DNA of 64,000 nt from Prochlorococcus sp. AG-442-M23 (GTDB taxonomy: Bacteria > Cyanobacteriota > Cyanobacteriia > PCC-6307 > Cyanobiaceae): assembly GCA_003209655.1 (NCBI GenBank), contig QCPW01000001.1:186001-250000 (forward strand). Reading direction: 5' to 3'. Every line of letters begins with the position of its first letter. Within the stretch, counting starts at the first letter, position 1. Both the position numbers and the translations under genes were made by a program. Below the pieces are notes generated by a model. It saw nothing but the letters and a program-made list of their open reading frames with translations, ran no database searches and was not told where the DNA came from. This document shows positions 50,861-61,676 of this stretch, in pieces.

Positions 50861-52845
50861 GAGGTTACTGCTGATCTTCTTCTTCGAGTCCTACCCTCAA
50901 AAGAGTCTTCTTTTTCAGAATTATCTATTGATTCTTTTGAAGGCTTGGAATTATTTTGAGGATTCAGGGTACTAGGATTATTTGAATTTTTAGGATTATT
51001 GTTATTTCTTTTTTGGAAATTTTGATTATTTCTATTCCTGTTATGAATATTTTGATCTTCAGTAATCTTTGGAATATAAGCTCGAGTACCACTTGGTGCT
51101 GGCTGTACTAAACAAAGAATTAATGGCTCGACTTGTAACTCTCTTCTCATTCTTCTAGTCAAACCATTTTCAATTTCTCTTTGAACACCAATCCAATCTA
51201 CCTCGAAATTATTAGGGCCAGTTTGCCTAGATAACTGCTTCCATCTGTTTTCTAAAACCCAACTAATTTCTCGTTCAGTCCACATAGACATTTTTCTAGG
51301 TTCTGCAGTAGTCACAACTCCTCTTAAGTTAACTCTTGGAGGAGCAACCATTTTCCCATCTGTACTAATAGGCGCTAGAACAGTTACGACACCATCACCA
51401 GCTAATTGCTGCCTTTCTTTTAATACTCGGGCATCAACAATCCCATTTCGAGAATTATCAAGTAATTCAACTCCAGCTTTTACAGGATCTCCTTTTTTAA
51501 TAGAATCAGGAGTTAATTCAACAACATCTCCATTTTCAATAATTAAAATGTTATCTTTTGGCACTCCCATTATTTGAGCACTTCTGCTATGGCAGACAAG
51601 CATTCTGTGTTCTCCGTGAACAGGAACAAAAAACTTAGGTTTAGCTAATGCCAACATTAATTTTTGATCTTCTTGGAAGCCATGACCAGACACATGAATA
51701 TTCTCGCCTTTTCCATAAACGACTTTCGCTCCCATTTTCATTAATCTATCTATTGTATTAACGACACCAATAGTATTTCCTGGAATTGGGCTAGCAGAGA
51801 ATATTACTGTATCAGTAGTTTTAAGACGAACATGCTGATGCTCCCCACGAGAAATTCTACTCAAAGCTGCCAAAGGTTCACCTTGACTACCAGTCATCAA
51901 TAATAAAGTTTCTCTATCAGGTAAATCTCTAATTTGTTTAATAGGAACAAACAAATCGTCTGGGCATTTCATATAACCAATATCTCTAGCTTTAGCTATA
52001 ACATTTATCATTGATCTACCCAACAACCCCACCTTCCTTCCATGTTTCATGGCTAGCTCTAAGATCATTGTTACTCTATGAACAGAACTAGCAAAGGTGG
52101 TAAGGATAACTCGTTCTTTTGCCTCAGCAATATGTTTTTCTAAAGAAGGATAAATAGTTTTTTCAGAGGGACAAAAACCTGGAACTTCTGCATTAGTAGA
52201 ATCACTAAACATACATAAAACACCCTTTTCGCCATAGTGAACCATCCTTTCAATATCAAATTGTTCTCCATCAACTGGCATATGATCAAACTTAAAATCG
52301 CCGGTAAATATAATAGTGCCGACAGGTGTTGTCACTGCTAAAGAAAAACTGTCGCAAATTGAATGAGTATTACGAATAAATTCAACTGAAAAATGCTGTC
52401 CTACTTTCACGACATCCCTTGGATTAACAGTCTGTATTGTCGTTCTATCAGATACACCTGCCTCCTCCATTTTTCCTCTTAACATTGACATTGCCAATCT
52501 TGGGCCGTAAATAATCGGAATATTAAAGTGCTTCAGATGATGTGAAATACCTCCGATATGATCTTCATGTCCATGAGTGACTATCATTCCTTTAATTCTT
52601 CTTTGATTTTCCTTCAAAAAAGTTGTGTCTGGCATTACAACATTTACACCATGCATGCCATCTGAAGGAAAAGCTAGTCCAGCATCAACAAGCATTAATT
52701 CATCTCCAAACTCAAATACACAAGTATTTTTTCCGATTTCATGTAAGCCTCCTAATGGTATTACTCTTAAAGTCGGGCTATTAATTTTAGATCCTGTTGA
52801 ATTAATTGATGATCTATTAATGGTTGAATTTGATCTTGATTGCAT
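50857..52845 (-). CDS. rnj: ribonuclease J
   Basis: A 662-residue metallo-beta-lactamase/beta-CASP nuclease with 5'-exonuclease and endonuclease activity, used in mRNA decay and rRNA maturation. The metal motif HxHxDH is HGHEDH (91-96) after VDAGLAFPSDG. The beta-CASP region contains LMTGSQGEPLAALSRI. A C-terminal extension rich in Asn, Arg and Lys (about 600-662, ending GRTRRRRS) is probably an RNA-contact tail. The N-terminal 24 residues are Ser/Asn-rich. The upstream gap to dapA is 75 bp. Confidence 0.95.
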   Translation of the reverse strand: MQSRSNSTINRSSINSTGSKINSPTLRVIPLGGLHEIGKNTCVFEFGDELMLVDAGLAFPSDGMHGVNVVMPDTTFLKENQRRIKGMIVTHGHEDHIGGISHHLKHFNIPIIYGPRLAMSMLRGKMEEAGVSDRTTIQTVNPRDVVKVGQHFSVEFIRNTHSICDSFSLAVTTPVGTIIFTGDFKFDHMPVDGEQFDIERMVHYGEKGVLCMFSDSTNAEVPGFCPSEKTIYPSLEKHIAEAKERVILTTFASSVHRVTMILELAMKHGRKVGLLGRSMINVIAKARDIGYMKCPDDLFVPIKQIRDLPDRETLLLMTGSQGEPLAALSRISRGEHQHVRLKTTDTVIFSASPIPGNTIGVVNTIDRLMKMGAKVVYGKGENIHVSGHGFQEDQKLMLALAKPKFFVPVHGEHRMLVCHSRSAQIMGVPKDNILIIENGDVVELTPDSIKKGDPVKAGVELLDNSRNGIVDARVLKERQQLAGDGVVTVLAPISTDGKMVAPPRVNLRGVVTTAEPRKMSMWTEREISWVLENRWKQLSRQTGPNNFEVDWIGVQREIENGLTRRMRRELQVEPLILCLVQPAPSGTRAYIPKITEDQNIHNRNRNNQNFQKRNNNNPKNSNNPSTLNPQNNSKPSKESIDNSEKEDSFEGRTRRRRSAVTS

Positions 52846-52920
52846 AATTTGTAACTTATAAAGTCTTTCTTGTAATCAAACTAATTTTATTTAAATTTAA
52901 TTATCAAGTAAATAAGATCC

Positions 52921-53826
52921 TTAATGTAAGGATTTGAGGATAATTGAAAGTTGTTTTTTCAGTTCAATTGATAGTGGGGATAGAGGACTTCTAGGATTAC
53001 CTACATTCCACCCAGAAAGCTCTAAAGCTGCCTTAATTGGAATGGGATTAGTTGTAATAAAAAGTGTCTTAAAAAGAGGTTGAAGTCTTTCATGAATTAC
53101 TAGAGCAGATGAAACTTCTCCTTTATGAAATAATTCAATCATTTCTTTAAGTTGAAGGCCAACCAAATGGCTTGCCACACTTACTACACCAACAGCACCA
53201 ACAGATAACATAGGAAGCAACAATGAATCGTCGCCACTATATATAGAGAGATTAGGGCCACAAACGGACCTTAACTCTGTTACTTCCTCTATTCTACCGC
53301 TTGCTGCTTTAATACTGAGAATATTTGGGAAATTCATAAGTTTATTTACAGTATTAGGTAATAAATTACAACCAGTTCTTCCTGGTATGTTGTAAAGCAT
53401 TAGAGGTAAATTTTTAGCTGCACTCGCTATAGAACTAAAATGGTTAAAGAGACCTTCCTGGGGAGGCTTATTGTAGTAGGGAACAACAACTAAAGCACCA
53501 TCTGCACCAAATTCGTACGCTTTCTTCGTAGCCTCTATTGCCTCACTTGTACAATTACTTCCTGTACCAACTATTACTTTACATCCAGAATTTAAAGAGC
53601 CTTTAACTGCAACAAACAAATCATGCTGTTCTGACCATGAAAGAGTTGGAGATTCTCCTGTAGTTCCACAAAGAACAATTCCATCTGAACCATTTTCAAA
53701 AAGATAATTTGAAAGTTTGATGGCTAATTCGTAATCTACCTCACCATTTTCTTTAAATGGAGTAACCATTGCAGTTAATATTCTCCCAAATAATGGATTA
53801 GAGGATTTGGTATTATCAGCAGTCAT
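52921..53826 (-). CDS. dapA: 4-hydroxy-tetrahydrodipicolinate synthase
   Basis: A 301-residue Schiff-base aldolase that joins aspartate semialdehyde with pyruvate for lysine and peptidoglycan DAP. The catalytic set is conserved: [11 protein letters not shown] (54-64; Thr55/56), YNIPGRTG (Tyr145, Arg150) and SIKAASG (Lys173). The start overlaps the end of asd by 4 nt, so the two consecutive pathway genes are translationally coupled. Confidence 0.97.
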   Translation of the reverse strand: MTADNTKSSNPLFGRILTAMVTPFKENGEVDYELAIKLSNYLFENGSDGIVLCGTTGESPTLSWSEQHDLFVAVKGSLNSGCKVIVGTGSNCTSEAIEATKKAYEFGADGALVVVPYYNKPPQEGLFNHFSSIASAAKNLPLMLYNIPGRTGCNLLPNTVNKLMNFPNILSIKAASGRIEEVTELRSVCGPNLSIYSGDDSLLLPMLSVGAVGVVSVASHLVGLQLKEMIELFHKGEVSSALVIHERLQPLFKTLFITTNPIPIKAALELSGWNVGNPRSPLSPLSIELKKQLSIILKSLH

Positions 53827-54854
53827 TTTTTTTCAATTAATAGTTCAGCTATTTGAACAGCATTAAGTGCTGCTCCTTTCCTTATTTGGTCTCCACATAA
53901 CCACAATTCTAATCCATTGGGATTACTTATATCAGTTCTTACTCTTCCCACAGCAATATTATCTCTTCCCATGACATCATTTGGCATAGGGAACCTATTG
54001 TTTTGAAAGTCCTCGATTATTTCTATACCATCAGCTTTTTTTAATTCATGAATAGCATATGAGGGTTGAATAATATCCTCAAATTCAATATTGACTGATT
54101 CAGAATGGGCTCTAAGAACTGGAACCCGAACGCATGTTGAAGAAAGTTTAAGATCAGAGTTATTTAATATTTTACGTGTTTCGTTTGTCATTTTCATCTC
54201 TTCTTCACAGTAATTATTTGAAAGCATTGGTGAATTATGAAGAAACAAATTAAATGCTAGTGAATATGGTAAAACTTCACTTTCTTTTGGATCTCCCTGC
54301 AAATATTGCTTAGTTAAAAACTTTAGTTCTTCCATTGCTAATTGGCCTGCACCACTTACAGATTGATAAGTTGAAACGATTACTCTTTTTATAGGAGAAA
54401 TATTTTTTAAAGGCGCCAAAACCAAAGTCAGTAATATAGTTGTACAATTCGGATTTGCAATAATACCATTATGCTTTAAAGCTTCATAGGCATTGACTTC
54501 AGGAACAACAAGAGGGACATCTTTTTCTAATCTAAATGCACTTGAATTATCAATTAAAACAGCATTTTGATCTTGAACTGTTGCCATCCATTTTTTTGAA
54601 ATACTTCCACCAGCAGAAGCAAAAACTAAATCAACATTTAAGAATTCATCTTTAGTTGCTTTTTTGGTAATAATTTCTTCTCCTTTCCACCTAATTATCT
54701 TTCCTTCTGAACGTTCAGATGAAAGCAATACTAATTCTGAGATGGGGAACTCTCTCTCTTCGAGTATATTAAGCAGCTCAGATCCAACCGCACCTGAGGA
54801 ACCTAAAATAACTACTTTTAAAGGCCTATTTGGCAAAAATGGAGATTTTCTCAC
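53823..54854 (-). CDS. asd: aspartate-semialdehyde dehydrogenase
   Basis: A 343-residue NADP-dependent enzyme reducing aspartyl phosphate to aspartate semialdehyde. The nucleotide motif is [12 protein letters not shown] (17-28) and the catalytic cysteine is in ANPNCTT (Cys137). The family segment [12 protein letters not shown]-like [15 protein letters not shown] and the C-terminal block [36 protein letters not shown] are complete. It precedes dapA, its immediate next step, with a 4-nt overlap. Confidence 0.97.
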   Translation of the reverse strand: MRKSPFLPNRPLKVVILGSSGAVGSELLNILEEREFPISELVLLSSERSEGKIIRWKGEEIITKKATKDEFLNVDLVFASAGGSISKKWMATVQDQNAVLIDNSSAFRLEKDVPLVVPEVNAYEALKHNGIIANPNCTTILLTLVLAPLKNISPIKRVIVSTYQSVSGAGQLAMEELKFLTKQYLQGDPKESEVLPYSLAFNLFLHNSPMLSNNYCEEEMKMTNETRKILNNSDLKLSSTCVRVPVLRAHSESVNIEFEDIIQPSYAIHELKKADGIEIIEDFQNNRFPMPNDVMGRDNIAVGRVRTDISNPNGLELWLCGDQIRKGAALNAVQIAELLIEKK

Positions 54855-54981
54855 TATTTAAAACAAAAAATTATGCAATTAAATATTTTTCTTACTGTAT
54901 CAAAAAAGTTAACTTTCAAGGAAATCACTTAATGTGGAATAATTAAGTTTCTGCTTATTGTAATAATTTCAAAACTCAAAC

Positions 54982-56400
54982 ATGATTAAAGAAGCATTGA
55001 TAGTAAAAACAACCGCACTTCCTCAAAGTAGAATTGCATTAGAATTAGAAATACCTTCTAATACATGTAAATCATGCGTAAATGAAACAATAAATTCCAT
55101 AAGTCGTTCAGCTAAAATTCCTGGATTTAGGCTTGGCAAAATTCCAAAAAAAGTATTAATACAACGAATCGGTATTACTCAACTACATGCCTCTGCTTTA
55201 GAAAAAATAATTGATAAATCTTGGAATGAAGCTTTAAAAATGGAATCAATAGAACCCCTAAGTGAACCAGAATTAGTTGATGGATTTGAATCCTTACTTA
55301 AAAATTTCAGTCCGGACAAACCCCTAAAGATTACTCTTCAAACTGATGTTGCACCGCTATTAAAATTAAAAAAATCAAAAGGACTATCAGTCGAGATTAA
55401 AAAAAATAAATTCGACCCCAAATCTATAGACGAAGCTTTAGAAAAATCAAGAAAGCAATTAGCAAATATTGTTCCGGTTAATAATAGGCCTGCTGAGTTG
55501 GGTGATATTGCCGTAGTAAGTTTTAAAGGAATATATAAAGATTCCAAAAAAGAAATAGAAGGTGGATCAAGTGAATCAATGGATCTTGAATTAGAAAAAA
55601 ACAAAATGATTCCAGGATTCGTTGAGGGAATTGTTGGTATGCAAATTGATGAGAATAAAACTCTTAATCTCAAATTTCCCGAAGACTATTCTCATGCAGA
55701 TTCGAAAGGTAGAGAAGCAATTTTTGAAGTAAGTCTAAAAGACCTTAAGGAAAAAGAATTACCAGAATTAAACGATGATTTTGCAAAACAATCTGGCAAT
55801 AAAGACTCACTAAAAGAATTAAAAAAAGATATAGAAAACCAACTCAAGGAAAATTTTGAAAATACTCAAAAAAATATCAAAATTGAAGCTTTAATGGATG
55901 CACTATCAAAAGAATTAGATGCAGAAATTCCAAAAGCAATGATTGACATTGAAGTTAGAAATAATATTGAACAAACAGCGCAAAGATTTGCTCAACAGGG
56001 AATGGATATTAAATCAACTTTCACTCCAGAATTAGTTAAATCTTTAGCTGAGTCAACTCGGCCTCAGGCTGAAAAAAATGTTCAAAGAAATTTAGCGCTA
56101 AAAGCATTATCAGAAAGTGAAAATATTACAGTCGAAGATAAAGAAATAGAACAAAAAATAAAGGAATATGAAGATGAGATTTCTAAATCTTCAAAACAAA
56201 TTGACATTCAGAAATTAAAAGAAGTTCTTCGTAACGACCTGCTAAAAGAGAAATTAATCATTTGGCTTGAAGAAAATTCAACGATAAAAGAAATAAGTGG
56301 AAAATCAACTGCAAAATCAACTGCAAAATCAACTACCAAAAAAAGAAATCCAAACAAAAATGAATCAAAGGAAAATAAAAAGAAAAAAACTAATTTATAG
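54982..56400 (+). CDS. tig: trigger factor
   Basis: A 472-residue ribosome-bound chaperone and peptidyl-prolyl isomerase that meets nascent chains. The N-terminal ribosome-binding domain has the signature motif IPGFRLGKIPKKVLIQRIG (residues 45-63). An FKBP-type PPIase domain is at about 155-250, followed by a helical C-domain. A charged tail after 435 contains three near-copies of KSTA/T and ends in lysine-rich KENKKKKTNL. It heads tig-clpP-clpX-dnaX in one direction. Confidence 0.95.
   Translation: MIKEALIVKTTALPQSRIALELEIPSNTCKSCVNETINSISRSAKIPGFRLGKIPKKVLIQRIGITQLHASALEKIIDKSWNEALKMESIEPLSEPELVDGFESLLKNFSPDKPLKITLQTDVAPLLKLKKSKGLSVEIKKNKFDPKSIDEALEKSRKQLANIVPVNNRPAELGDIAVVSFKGIYKDSKKEIEGGSSESMDLELEKNKMIPGFVEGIVGMQIDENKTLNLKFPEDYSHADSKGREAIFEVSLKDLKEKELPELNDDFAKQSGNKDSLKELKKDIENQLKENFENTQKNIKIEALMDALSKELDAEIPKAMIDIEVRNNIEQTAQRFAQQGMDIKSTFTPELVKSLAESTRPQAEKNVQRNLALKALSESENITVEDKEIEQKIKEYEDEISKSSKQIDIQKLKEVLRNDLLKEKLIIWLEENSTIKEISGKSTAKSTAKSTTKKRNPNKNESKENKKKKTNL
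56302..56337 (+). repeat. 12-bp tandem repeat in tig C-terminus (3 copies)
   Basis: AAATCAACTGCA occurs at 56302-56313 and 56314-56325, with a third variant copy AAATCAACTACC at 56326-56337. The repeat encodes KSTA-KSTA-KSTT in the tail and could lengthen or shorten by slippage without frame loss. Confidence 0.9.
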
Positions 56401-56458
56401 AAAATTTAACTAATTAACAAAAAAACTCTTAAATTAAATAAAAGAAGAGACTAACTTC

Positions 56459-57106
56459 GTGAATTCTGAACAAAAACATTTAATCCAAAGCTCAATCTAT
56501 TCTCGTGATATTAATAACCCGAGATCAGCTGTTCCTACCGTTGTAGAACAATCAGGTAGAGGAGAAAGAGCGTTTGATATTTACTCTAGATTATTGAGAG
56601 AAAGGATAATATTTTTAGGAACTGGGATTAACGATCAAGTGTCAGATTCACTAGTTGCACAATTATTATTTCTAGAAGCCGAAGATCCTGATAAAGATAT
56701 CCAAATATATATTAATTCTCCGGGAGGTTCCGTTACTGCAGGATTAGCCATATATGACACGATGCAGCAGATCTCTCCAGACGTTGTAACAATCTGTTTT
56801 GGTGTCGCTGCAAGCATGGGGGCCTTCCTTCTTTCTGGGGGGGCCAAAGGAAAAAGGTTAGCTTTACCGAACTCAAGAATAATGATTCATCAACCATTAG
56901 GAGGCGCGCAAGGACAAGCAGTTGAAATTGAGATACAAGCAAAAGAAATTCTATTTCTTAAAAAAACATTAAATTCTCTTTTAGCAGAACATACTGGTCA
57001 ATCATTAGAAAAAATTAATGAAGATACTGAAAGAGACTATTTTCTATCGCCTACTGAAGCTGTTCAATATGGATTAATTGATAAAGTTATAAAAAATGAC
57101 AAGTGA
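56459..57106 (+). CDS. clpP: ATP-dependent Clp protease proteolytic subunit
   Basis: A 215-residue serine protease subunit of the Clp machine. The triad is Ser119 in [11 protein letters not shown], His144 in MIHQPLGGA and Asp193 in [10 protein letters not shown]. The start codon is GTG at 56459. It lies between tig and clpX, the standard folding/proteolysis cluster, and ClpX is its unfoldase partner. Cyanobacteria have several ClpP paralogues; position beside clpX suggests the ClpP2 type. Confidence 0.95.
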   Translation: MNSEQKHLIQSSIYSRDINNPRSAVPTVVEQSGRGERAFDIYSRLLRERIIFLGTGINDQVSDSLVAQLLFLEAEDPDKDIQIYINSPGGSVTAGLAIYDTMQQISPDVVTICFGVAASMGAFLLSGGAKGKRLALPNSRIMIHQPLGGAQGQAVEIEIQAKEILFLKKTLNSLLAEHTGQSLEKINEDTERDYFLSPTEAVQYGLIDKVIKNDK

Positions 57107-57208
57107 AAGTAATATTTTAAGATTATGATGACGAATTCAATTTTATAAGCAATCCTAAGTAAGTAAGGGATTTTAACCTTTTTTATTTTTCACAATATTT
57201 GGTAATCG

Positions 57209-58576
57209 ATGGCAAAATTTGACGCCCATCTTAAATGTTCATTTTGTGGCAAATCACAAGATCAAGTTAGAAAACTTATAGCTGGTCCAGGGGTTTACAT
57301 TTGTGATGAATGTATAGACCTTTGTAATGAAATTCTCGACGAAGAATTAATTGATAATCAAGCAAAACTAAATAACTCTCAACAAGTAAATAAAAAATTA
57401 CCCATAAGTAATTCCGATAAATCAGTTCCCTTAGAATTAACTTCTATTCCCAAACCACTTGAAATTAAAACTTTTCTTGATAACCAAGTTGTAGGTCAAG
57501 AATCTGCAAAAAAAATACTATCAGTTGCTGTTTATAATCACTACAAAAGACTATCTTGGAGATTAAAAGAAAAAGATAAAGAAACTAATCTAAATGAGTC
57601 TCAAGCAACTAAACTACAAAAATCAAATATTCTACTTATTGGCCCAACTGGCAGTGGTAAAACATTATTAGCACAAACTTTAGCTGAATTTCTTGATGTT
57701 CCTTTTGCAGTGGCTGATGCAACAACTCTGACTGAGGCTGGATATGTTGGTGAAGATGTTGAAAATATATTATTGAGACTTCTGCAAAAATCAGAAATGA
57801 ATGTAGATTTAGCTCAAAAAGGAATTATATATATTGATGAAATAGACAAGATTGCTAGAAAAAGTGAAAATCCATCAATCACAAGAGATGTTTCTGGAGA
57901 AGGGGTTCAACAAGCATTATTAAAAATGCTTGAGGGGACAATTGCAAATGTTCCACCACAAGGAGGAAGAAAGCACCCTTACCATGACTGTATTCAAATC
58001 GATACAAGTCAAATTTTGTTTATATGTGGAGGTGCATTTATAGGCTTAGAAGATATTGTCCAAAAACGTTTAGGGAAGCATTCCATTGGATTTACCACTA
58101 ACCAAGAAGTAAACAAAGTAGATTCCAAAAAAATAGTTGATTCCCGAGATGCTCTCAAGAATTTAGAACTAGATGATCTAGTCAAATACGGATTGATTCC
58201 AGAATTTATAGGAAGAATTCCTGTATGTGCGGTATTAGATCGTCTTTCTAAAGAAACTCTGGAATCAATCTTAACGGAACCAAGAGATGCACTAGTAAAG
58301 CAATTTAAAACTTTATTAAGTATGGACAATGTTGAATTAAATTTCGAACCAGAATCTGTTGAAGCAATTGCTAAAGAAGCTTTCAAACGAAAAACAGGTG
58401 CAAGAGCTCTTAGATCAATAATTGAAGAATTAATGCTTGATTTAATGTATACACTTCCATCGCAAGAAGAAGTAAAAGAATTCACCATTACAAAAAAAAT
58501 GGTAGACAATCTATTTTCAACCAAAATTGTTAAACTTCCTGCAGGATCTAATAGAATTATTAAAGAATCTGCATAA
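57209..58576 (+). CDS. clpX: Clp protease ATP-binding subunit ClpX
   Basis: A 455-residue AAA+ unfoldase that feeds substrates to ClpP. An N-terminal zinc-binding domain has Cys10, Cys13, Cys32 and Cys35. Walker A is GPTGSGKT (145-152), the sequence [15 protein letters not shown] matches the pore/signature region, and Walker B is [10 protein letters not shown]. The ClpP-docking IGF-like loop is present (SIGFTTN). Length is near the usual 420-450. Confidence 0.97.
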   Translation: MAKFDAHLKCSFCGKSQDQVRKLIAGPGVYICDECIDLCNEILDEELIDNQAKLNNSQQVNKKLPISNSDKSVPLELTSIPKPLEIKTFLDNQVVGQESAKKILSVAVYNHYKRLSWRLKEKDKETNLNESQATKLQKSNILLIGPTGSGKTLLAQTLAEFLDVPFAVADATTLTEAGYVGEDVENILLRLLQKSEMNVDLAQKGIIYIDEIDKIARKSENPSITRDVSGEGVQQALLKMLEGTIANVPPQGGRKHPYHDCIQIDTSQILFICGGAFIGLEDIVQKRLGKHSIGFTTNQEVNKVDSKKIVDSRDALKNLELDDLVKYGLIPEFIGRIPVCAVLDRLSKETLESILTEPRDALVKQFKTLLSMDNVELNFEPESVEAIAKEAFKRKTGARALRSIIEELMLDLMYTLPSQEEVKEFTITKKMVDNLFSTKIVKLPAGSNRIIKESA

Positions 58577-58633
58577 AAGTTAAGGTTGTCTTTTTGATAA
58601 ATTCAACCGAATCATTTAAATTTAGAATGATAA

Positions 58634-60346
58634 ATGCTTAATATTCATAAACCTTTTCATCAAAAATACAGGCCCGGTAATCTCGATGAGCTTATTGGTC
58701 AAGAATTTATATCAACAACTCTTAAACAAGCATTAATTTCTAAGAAAATTGCACCTGCTTATCTTTTTAATGGACCTAGAGGGACAGGGAAAACATCAAG
58801 TGCAAGAATATTTGCAAAATCATTAAATTGCCTATCATCTGAAGAAGCAACATCCAATCCATGCGGGACTTGTGAGTTATGTACACAAATTGCAGACGGC
58901 AATGCTCTTGATGTTATTGAAATTGATGCCGCATCTAATACCGGAGTTGAAAATATAAGAGAAATAATAGATAGAGCAAGATTTGCTCCTACTCAAGCCA
59001 GATGGAAAGTATATGTAATTGATGAATGTCATATGCTTTCAACAGCTGCGTCAAACGCTTTGCTGAAAACTATTGAAGAACCTCCCGAAAAAGTTGTTTT
59101 TATTCTTGCGACTACAAATCCTGAAAGAGTTATAAATACTATCCAAAGTAGATGTCAAAAATTTGACTTTAAAAGAATAAGCTCAAATACTATTTTTCAT
59201 CACCTTACAGACATCGCAAAAAAAGAATCAATTAAATTTGAATCTCAAGCGTTAAGACTTATTGCGAAAAGATCTAATGGTGGAATGCGCGACGCACAAA
59301 GTTTACTAGATCAATTAAGTCTTCTTCCTAATGGCATAACTACTAACGATGTTCAAAACTTACTTGGAGAAGTATCCGAAAATGATTTAACTCATTTAAT
59401 TAATGCATTAATTAATAATGATCCTGATTCTTTATTAATAAGTTGCAATAACTTATATGATGCAGGGAATGAACCTTATGAAATATTAGTTGGATTCTTA
59501 AATATTACTAGAGACCTATTACTAAAAACTATTAATAAAGAGTATTCAGAAATTTTTTATACGTCTATCGACTTTCAAAATAAATTAAATGAATTTTCTA
59601 ATAACATTAATAAGTCAAGAATTATTGAGTGGCACAAAAAGCTTAAGAATATTGATTATCAAATCAAAAATAGCGATAATCCAAGACTATGGTTGGAAAT
59701 ACACTTAACAAGTCTTCTAGACAATGATGGTCTAAAAAATATTGATAAGAATATAAAAAGTAATCAATATAATAAGGATCAAAGGAACCTTGATAATAAA
59801 GAATTAATTAATAAACAAGTTTTTAATGAAAAGATAGAAGATAAGAATGAATCAGGAACTATTAAAAACAAAACATTAATTAATGCACAAGATATCAAGA
59901 CTGATTCTCAAAATGATAATCAAACTGATGATTTAAAAGAAAAGTGGGAGCTAATTCTCTCAAAATTAGAATTACCATCAACAAGGATGTTACTTTCTCA
60001 GCAAGCAGAACTTGCAAGTATTGATTCGAATGAAGTTGTAATAAAATTATCTCCGAACTGGGAAAATATGATCAAAAGTAGAAAAGTCATAATTGAAAAT
60101 GCTGTTAAAAAAGTATTTGGGAATCAAATAAAACTTAATTTTTCTAACAAAAAAGTTAATATTAGTAATTCAGCAAAATCGCCAAAAAGAGCGATTAATA
60201 ATCTAAATGAGAGCAAACCAAAACATAGCGATGATTTTCAAATATCCAATCTCCCTCCTAAAAATACTAAAAAAGGGCCAGATGATAATAGTTCTAAAAA
60301 TTTAGCAAATTTTTTCAACGGGGAAATAATTGATTTAGATGAATAA
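58634..60346 (+). CDS. dnaX: DNA polymerase III subunits gamma/tau
   Basis: A 570-residue clamp-loader ATPase. Walker A is GPRGTGKT (47-54). The zinc module has Cys77, Cys80 and Cys83 with a fourth at Cys66. The Walker B region is VYVIDECHMLS, and SRC is in the sensor motif. The long, charged, Asn/Lys-rich C-terminal region from about 360 is typical of the tau extension. I see no convincing A-rich slippery site with hairpin, so the shorter gamma form may not be made by frameshifting. It begins about 57 nt after clpX. Confidence 0.94.
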   Translation: MLNIHKPFHQKYRPGNLDELIGQEFISTTLKQALISKKIAPAYLFNGPRGTGKTSSARIFAKSLNCLSSEEATSNPCGTCELCTQIADGNALDVIEIDAASNTGVENIREIIDRARFAPTQARWKVYVIDECHMLSTAASNALLKTIEEPPEKVVFILATTNPERVINTIQSRCQKFDFKRISSNTIFHHLTDIAKKESIKFESQALRLIAKRSNGGMRDAQSLLDQLSLLPNGITTNDVQNLLGEVSENDLTHLINALINNDPDSLLISCNNLYDAGNEPYEILVGFLNITRDLLLKTINKEYSEIFYTSIDFQNKLNEFSNNINKSRIIEWHKKLKNIDYQIKNSDNPRLWLEIHLTSLLDNDGLKNIDKNIKSNQYNKDQRNLDNKELINKQVFNEKIEDKNESGTIKNKTLINAQDIKTDSQNDNQTDDLKEKWELILSKLELPSTRMLLSQQAELASIDSNEVVIKLSPNWENMIKSRKVIIENAVKKVFGNQIKLNFSNKKVNISNSAKSPKRAINNLNESKPKHSDDFQISNLPPKNTKKGPDDNSSKNLANFFNGEIIDLDE

Positions 60347-60347
60347 A

Positions 60348-61676
60348 TTAAACACCAGTATGAAGAGTTTTCTTCCAAAGAATCTTTTTAGGAAAAATAG
60401 ACATTTTTATGGTTACCCAAGGTATGACTAAAAACCAATGCGATAGATATACAAGGGAAACTAACATCATCATCAAATTGAGTTTTTGTAAAGCTGGACC
60501 TTCACTTTTACAGGAAGAGCCATACCAAACTGCAATACCAGATAAGGAAAAGGCCGTTAAAGAAATTGGCCAATAACAAGGTGATTTAAATAGAAAAATA
60601 CTCAAAATCAAATCAATCATGGAAATAATAGGCAAAGCATATTGCAAAATAAAGAAATAAGTTAAGTCAAATTTTTGAATAAGTTCAATCTTTTTTGAAA
60701 ATAATTGTTCGCCATAATCAAAAAATCTTTGGAGACCACCTTCCGCCCATCTTTGTCTTTGCGAAAGTAAAGCAGATATACTTTCAACCCCTTCTTCCAT
60801 TACAGGAGGATCCCATAGAATTCCAATTTTTGCTTTAGAAAGTAAAAGCCTAAGACTTAAATCCAAGTCATCAGTTACTGTATCTTCATTAAAAGAACCA
60901 CATTTTAGTAATACCTCTTTATGAATTAACTGCCCGTTACCTCTCAATTCAGACACTCCAGCAACAGATAATCTTCCATATTGAAAAATTGCATCCATAG
61001 CCATTTCCATAGACTGACAAGTGGTTAAATAATTTTTATTAAAATTAATGACTGATTTTCTTAATTGAACTGCTGACCAAGATCCATCATGAACGAAAGC
61101 AAATAATCTTAATAATGTATCTTTTTGTAATTGAGCATCAGCGTCTAGGATGAATATCCATTCTCCTTGTGTAAACTTTAAAGCATAATTTAATGCACCT
61201 GATTTTCCACCTCCAGCATTTGAAGATCTACTTATAATTTTTAACTTACCAAACTCTCTTGATAACCTTTCTAAAATTAGAGGTGTCTTATCAACACTTC
61301 CATCATCGATAACATAGATATTTAATTTATTAGTTGGATAATCTAAATTAACTAATCTATTAACTAACCTTTCAATAACATTTTCTTCATCTCTTGCCGC
61401 AACTAAAATATCAAGCATAGGTAATTCACTATCAATAATAGTCTCATCATTATTCGCAAAGGTATTGCTTCTTTTTGTATTTTTTGAAATTAGAATTAAT
61501 CCATAACAGGCTATTAAAAAAGAAATGGCAAATGTGAAATAAATAAAATTTTTGAGATGAAAGATATGTGGAATAATACTTACCAATAAACAAGCAGCAA
61601 TAAATAAAGATGATTTTAATCTTCGATTTTTATAAAAACCTTTATTCATAAATACAAAATTGTGATTTTTTCTCAT
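60348..61676 (-). CDS. family 2 glycosyltransferase (BcsA/HasA-like)
   Basis: A 442-residue processive-type GT2 with two N-terminal membrane spans (about 24-40 and 46-64) and more at the C-terminus. The catalytic landmarks are VIDDGSVDKT (Asp124/125), ILDADAQ (DxD at 178-180), the TDD acid at 268-270 and QRQRW at 306-310. The QxxRW form indicates a polymerising enzyme that builds and extrudes a polysaccharide. Substrate unknown. Its start overlaps the SpoIID gene stop by 1 nt, so the two are probably coupled. An ATG at 61649 is an alternative start. Confidence 0.9.
   Translation of the reverse strand: MRKNHNFVFMNKGFYKNRRLKSSLFIAACLLVSIIPHIFHLKNFIYFTFAISFLIACYGLILISKNTKRSNTFANNDETIIDSELPMLDILVAARDEENVIERLVNRLVNLDYPTNKLNIYVIDDGSVDKTPLILERLSREFGKLKIISRSSNAGGGKSGALNYALKFTQGEWIFILDADAQLQKDTLLRLFAFVHDGSWSAVQLRKSVINFNKNYLTTCQSMEMAMDAIFQYGRLSVAGVSELRGNGQLIHKEVLLKCGSFNEDTVTDDLDLSLRLLLSKAKIGILWDPPVMEEGVESISALLSQRQRWAEGGLQRFFDYGEQLFSKKIELIQKFDLTYFFILQYALPIISMIDLILSIFLFKSPCYWPISLTAFSLSGIAVWYGSSCKSEGPALQKLNLMMMLVSLVYLSHWFLVIPWVTIKMSIFPKKILWKKTLHTGV

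Noticed and set aside
57150-57200. weak hairpin AAGG...CCTT followed by T-rich sequence between clpP and clpX
   Set aside because: Only a 4-bp stem in an A/T-rich gap; not distinguishable from chance.
59900-60020. possible programmed frameshift in dnaX
   Set aside because: I looked for an A-rich slippery heptamer followed by a stable hairpin and found none convincing.
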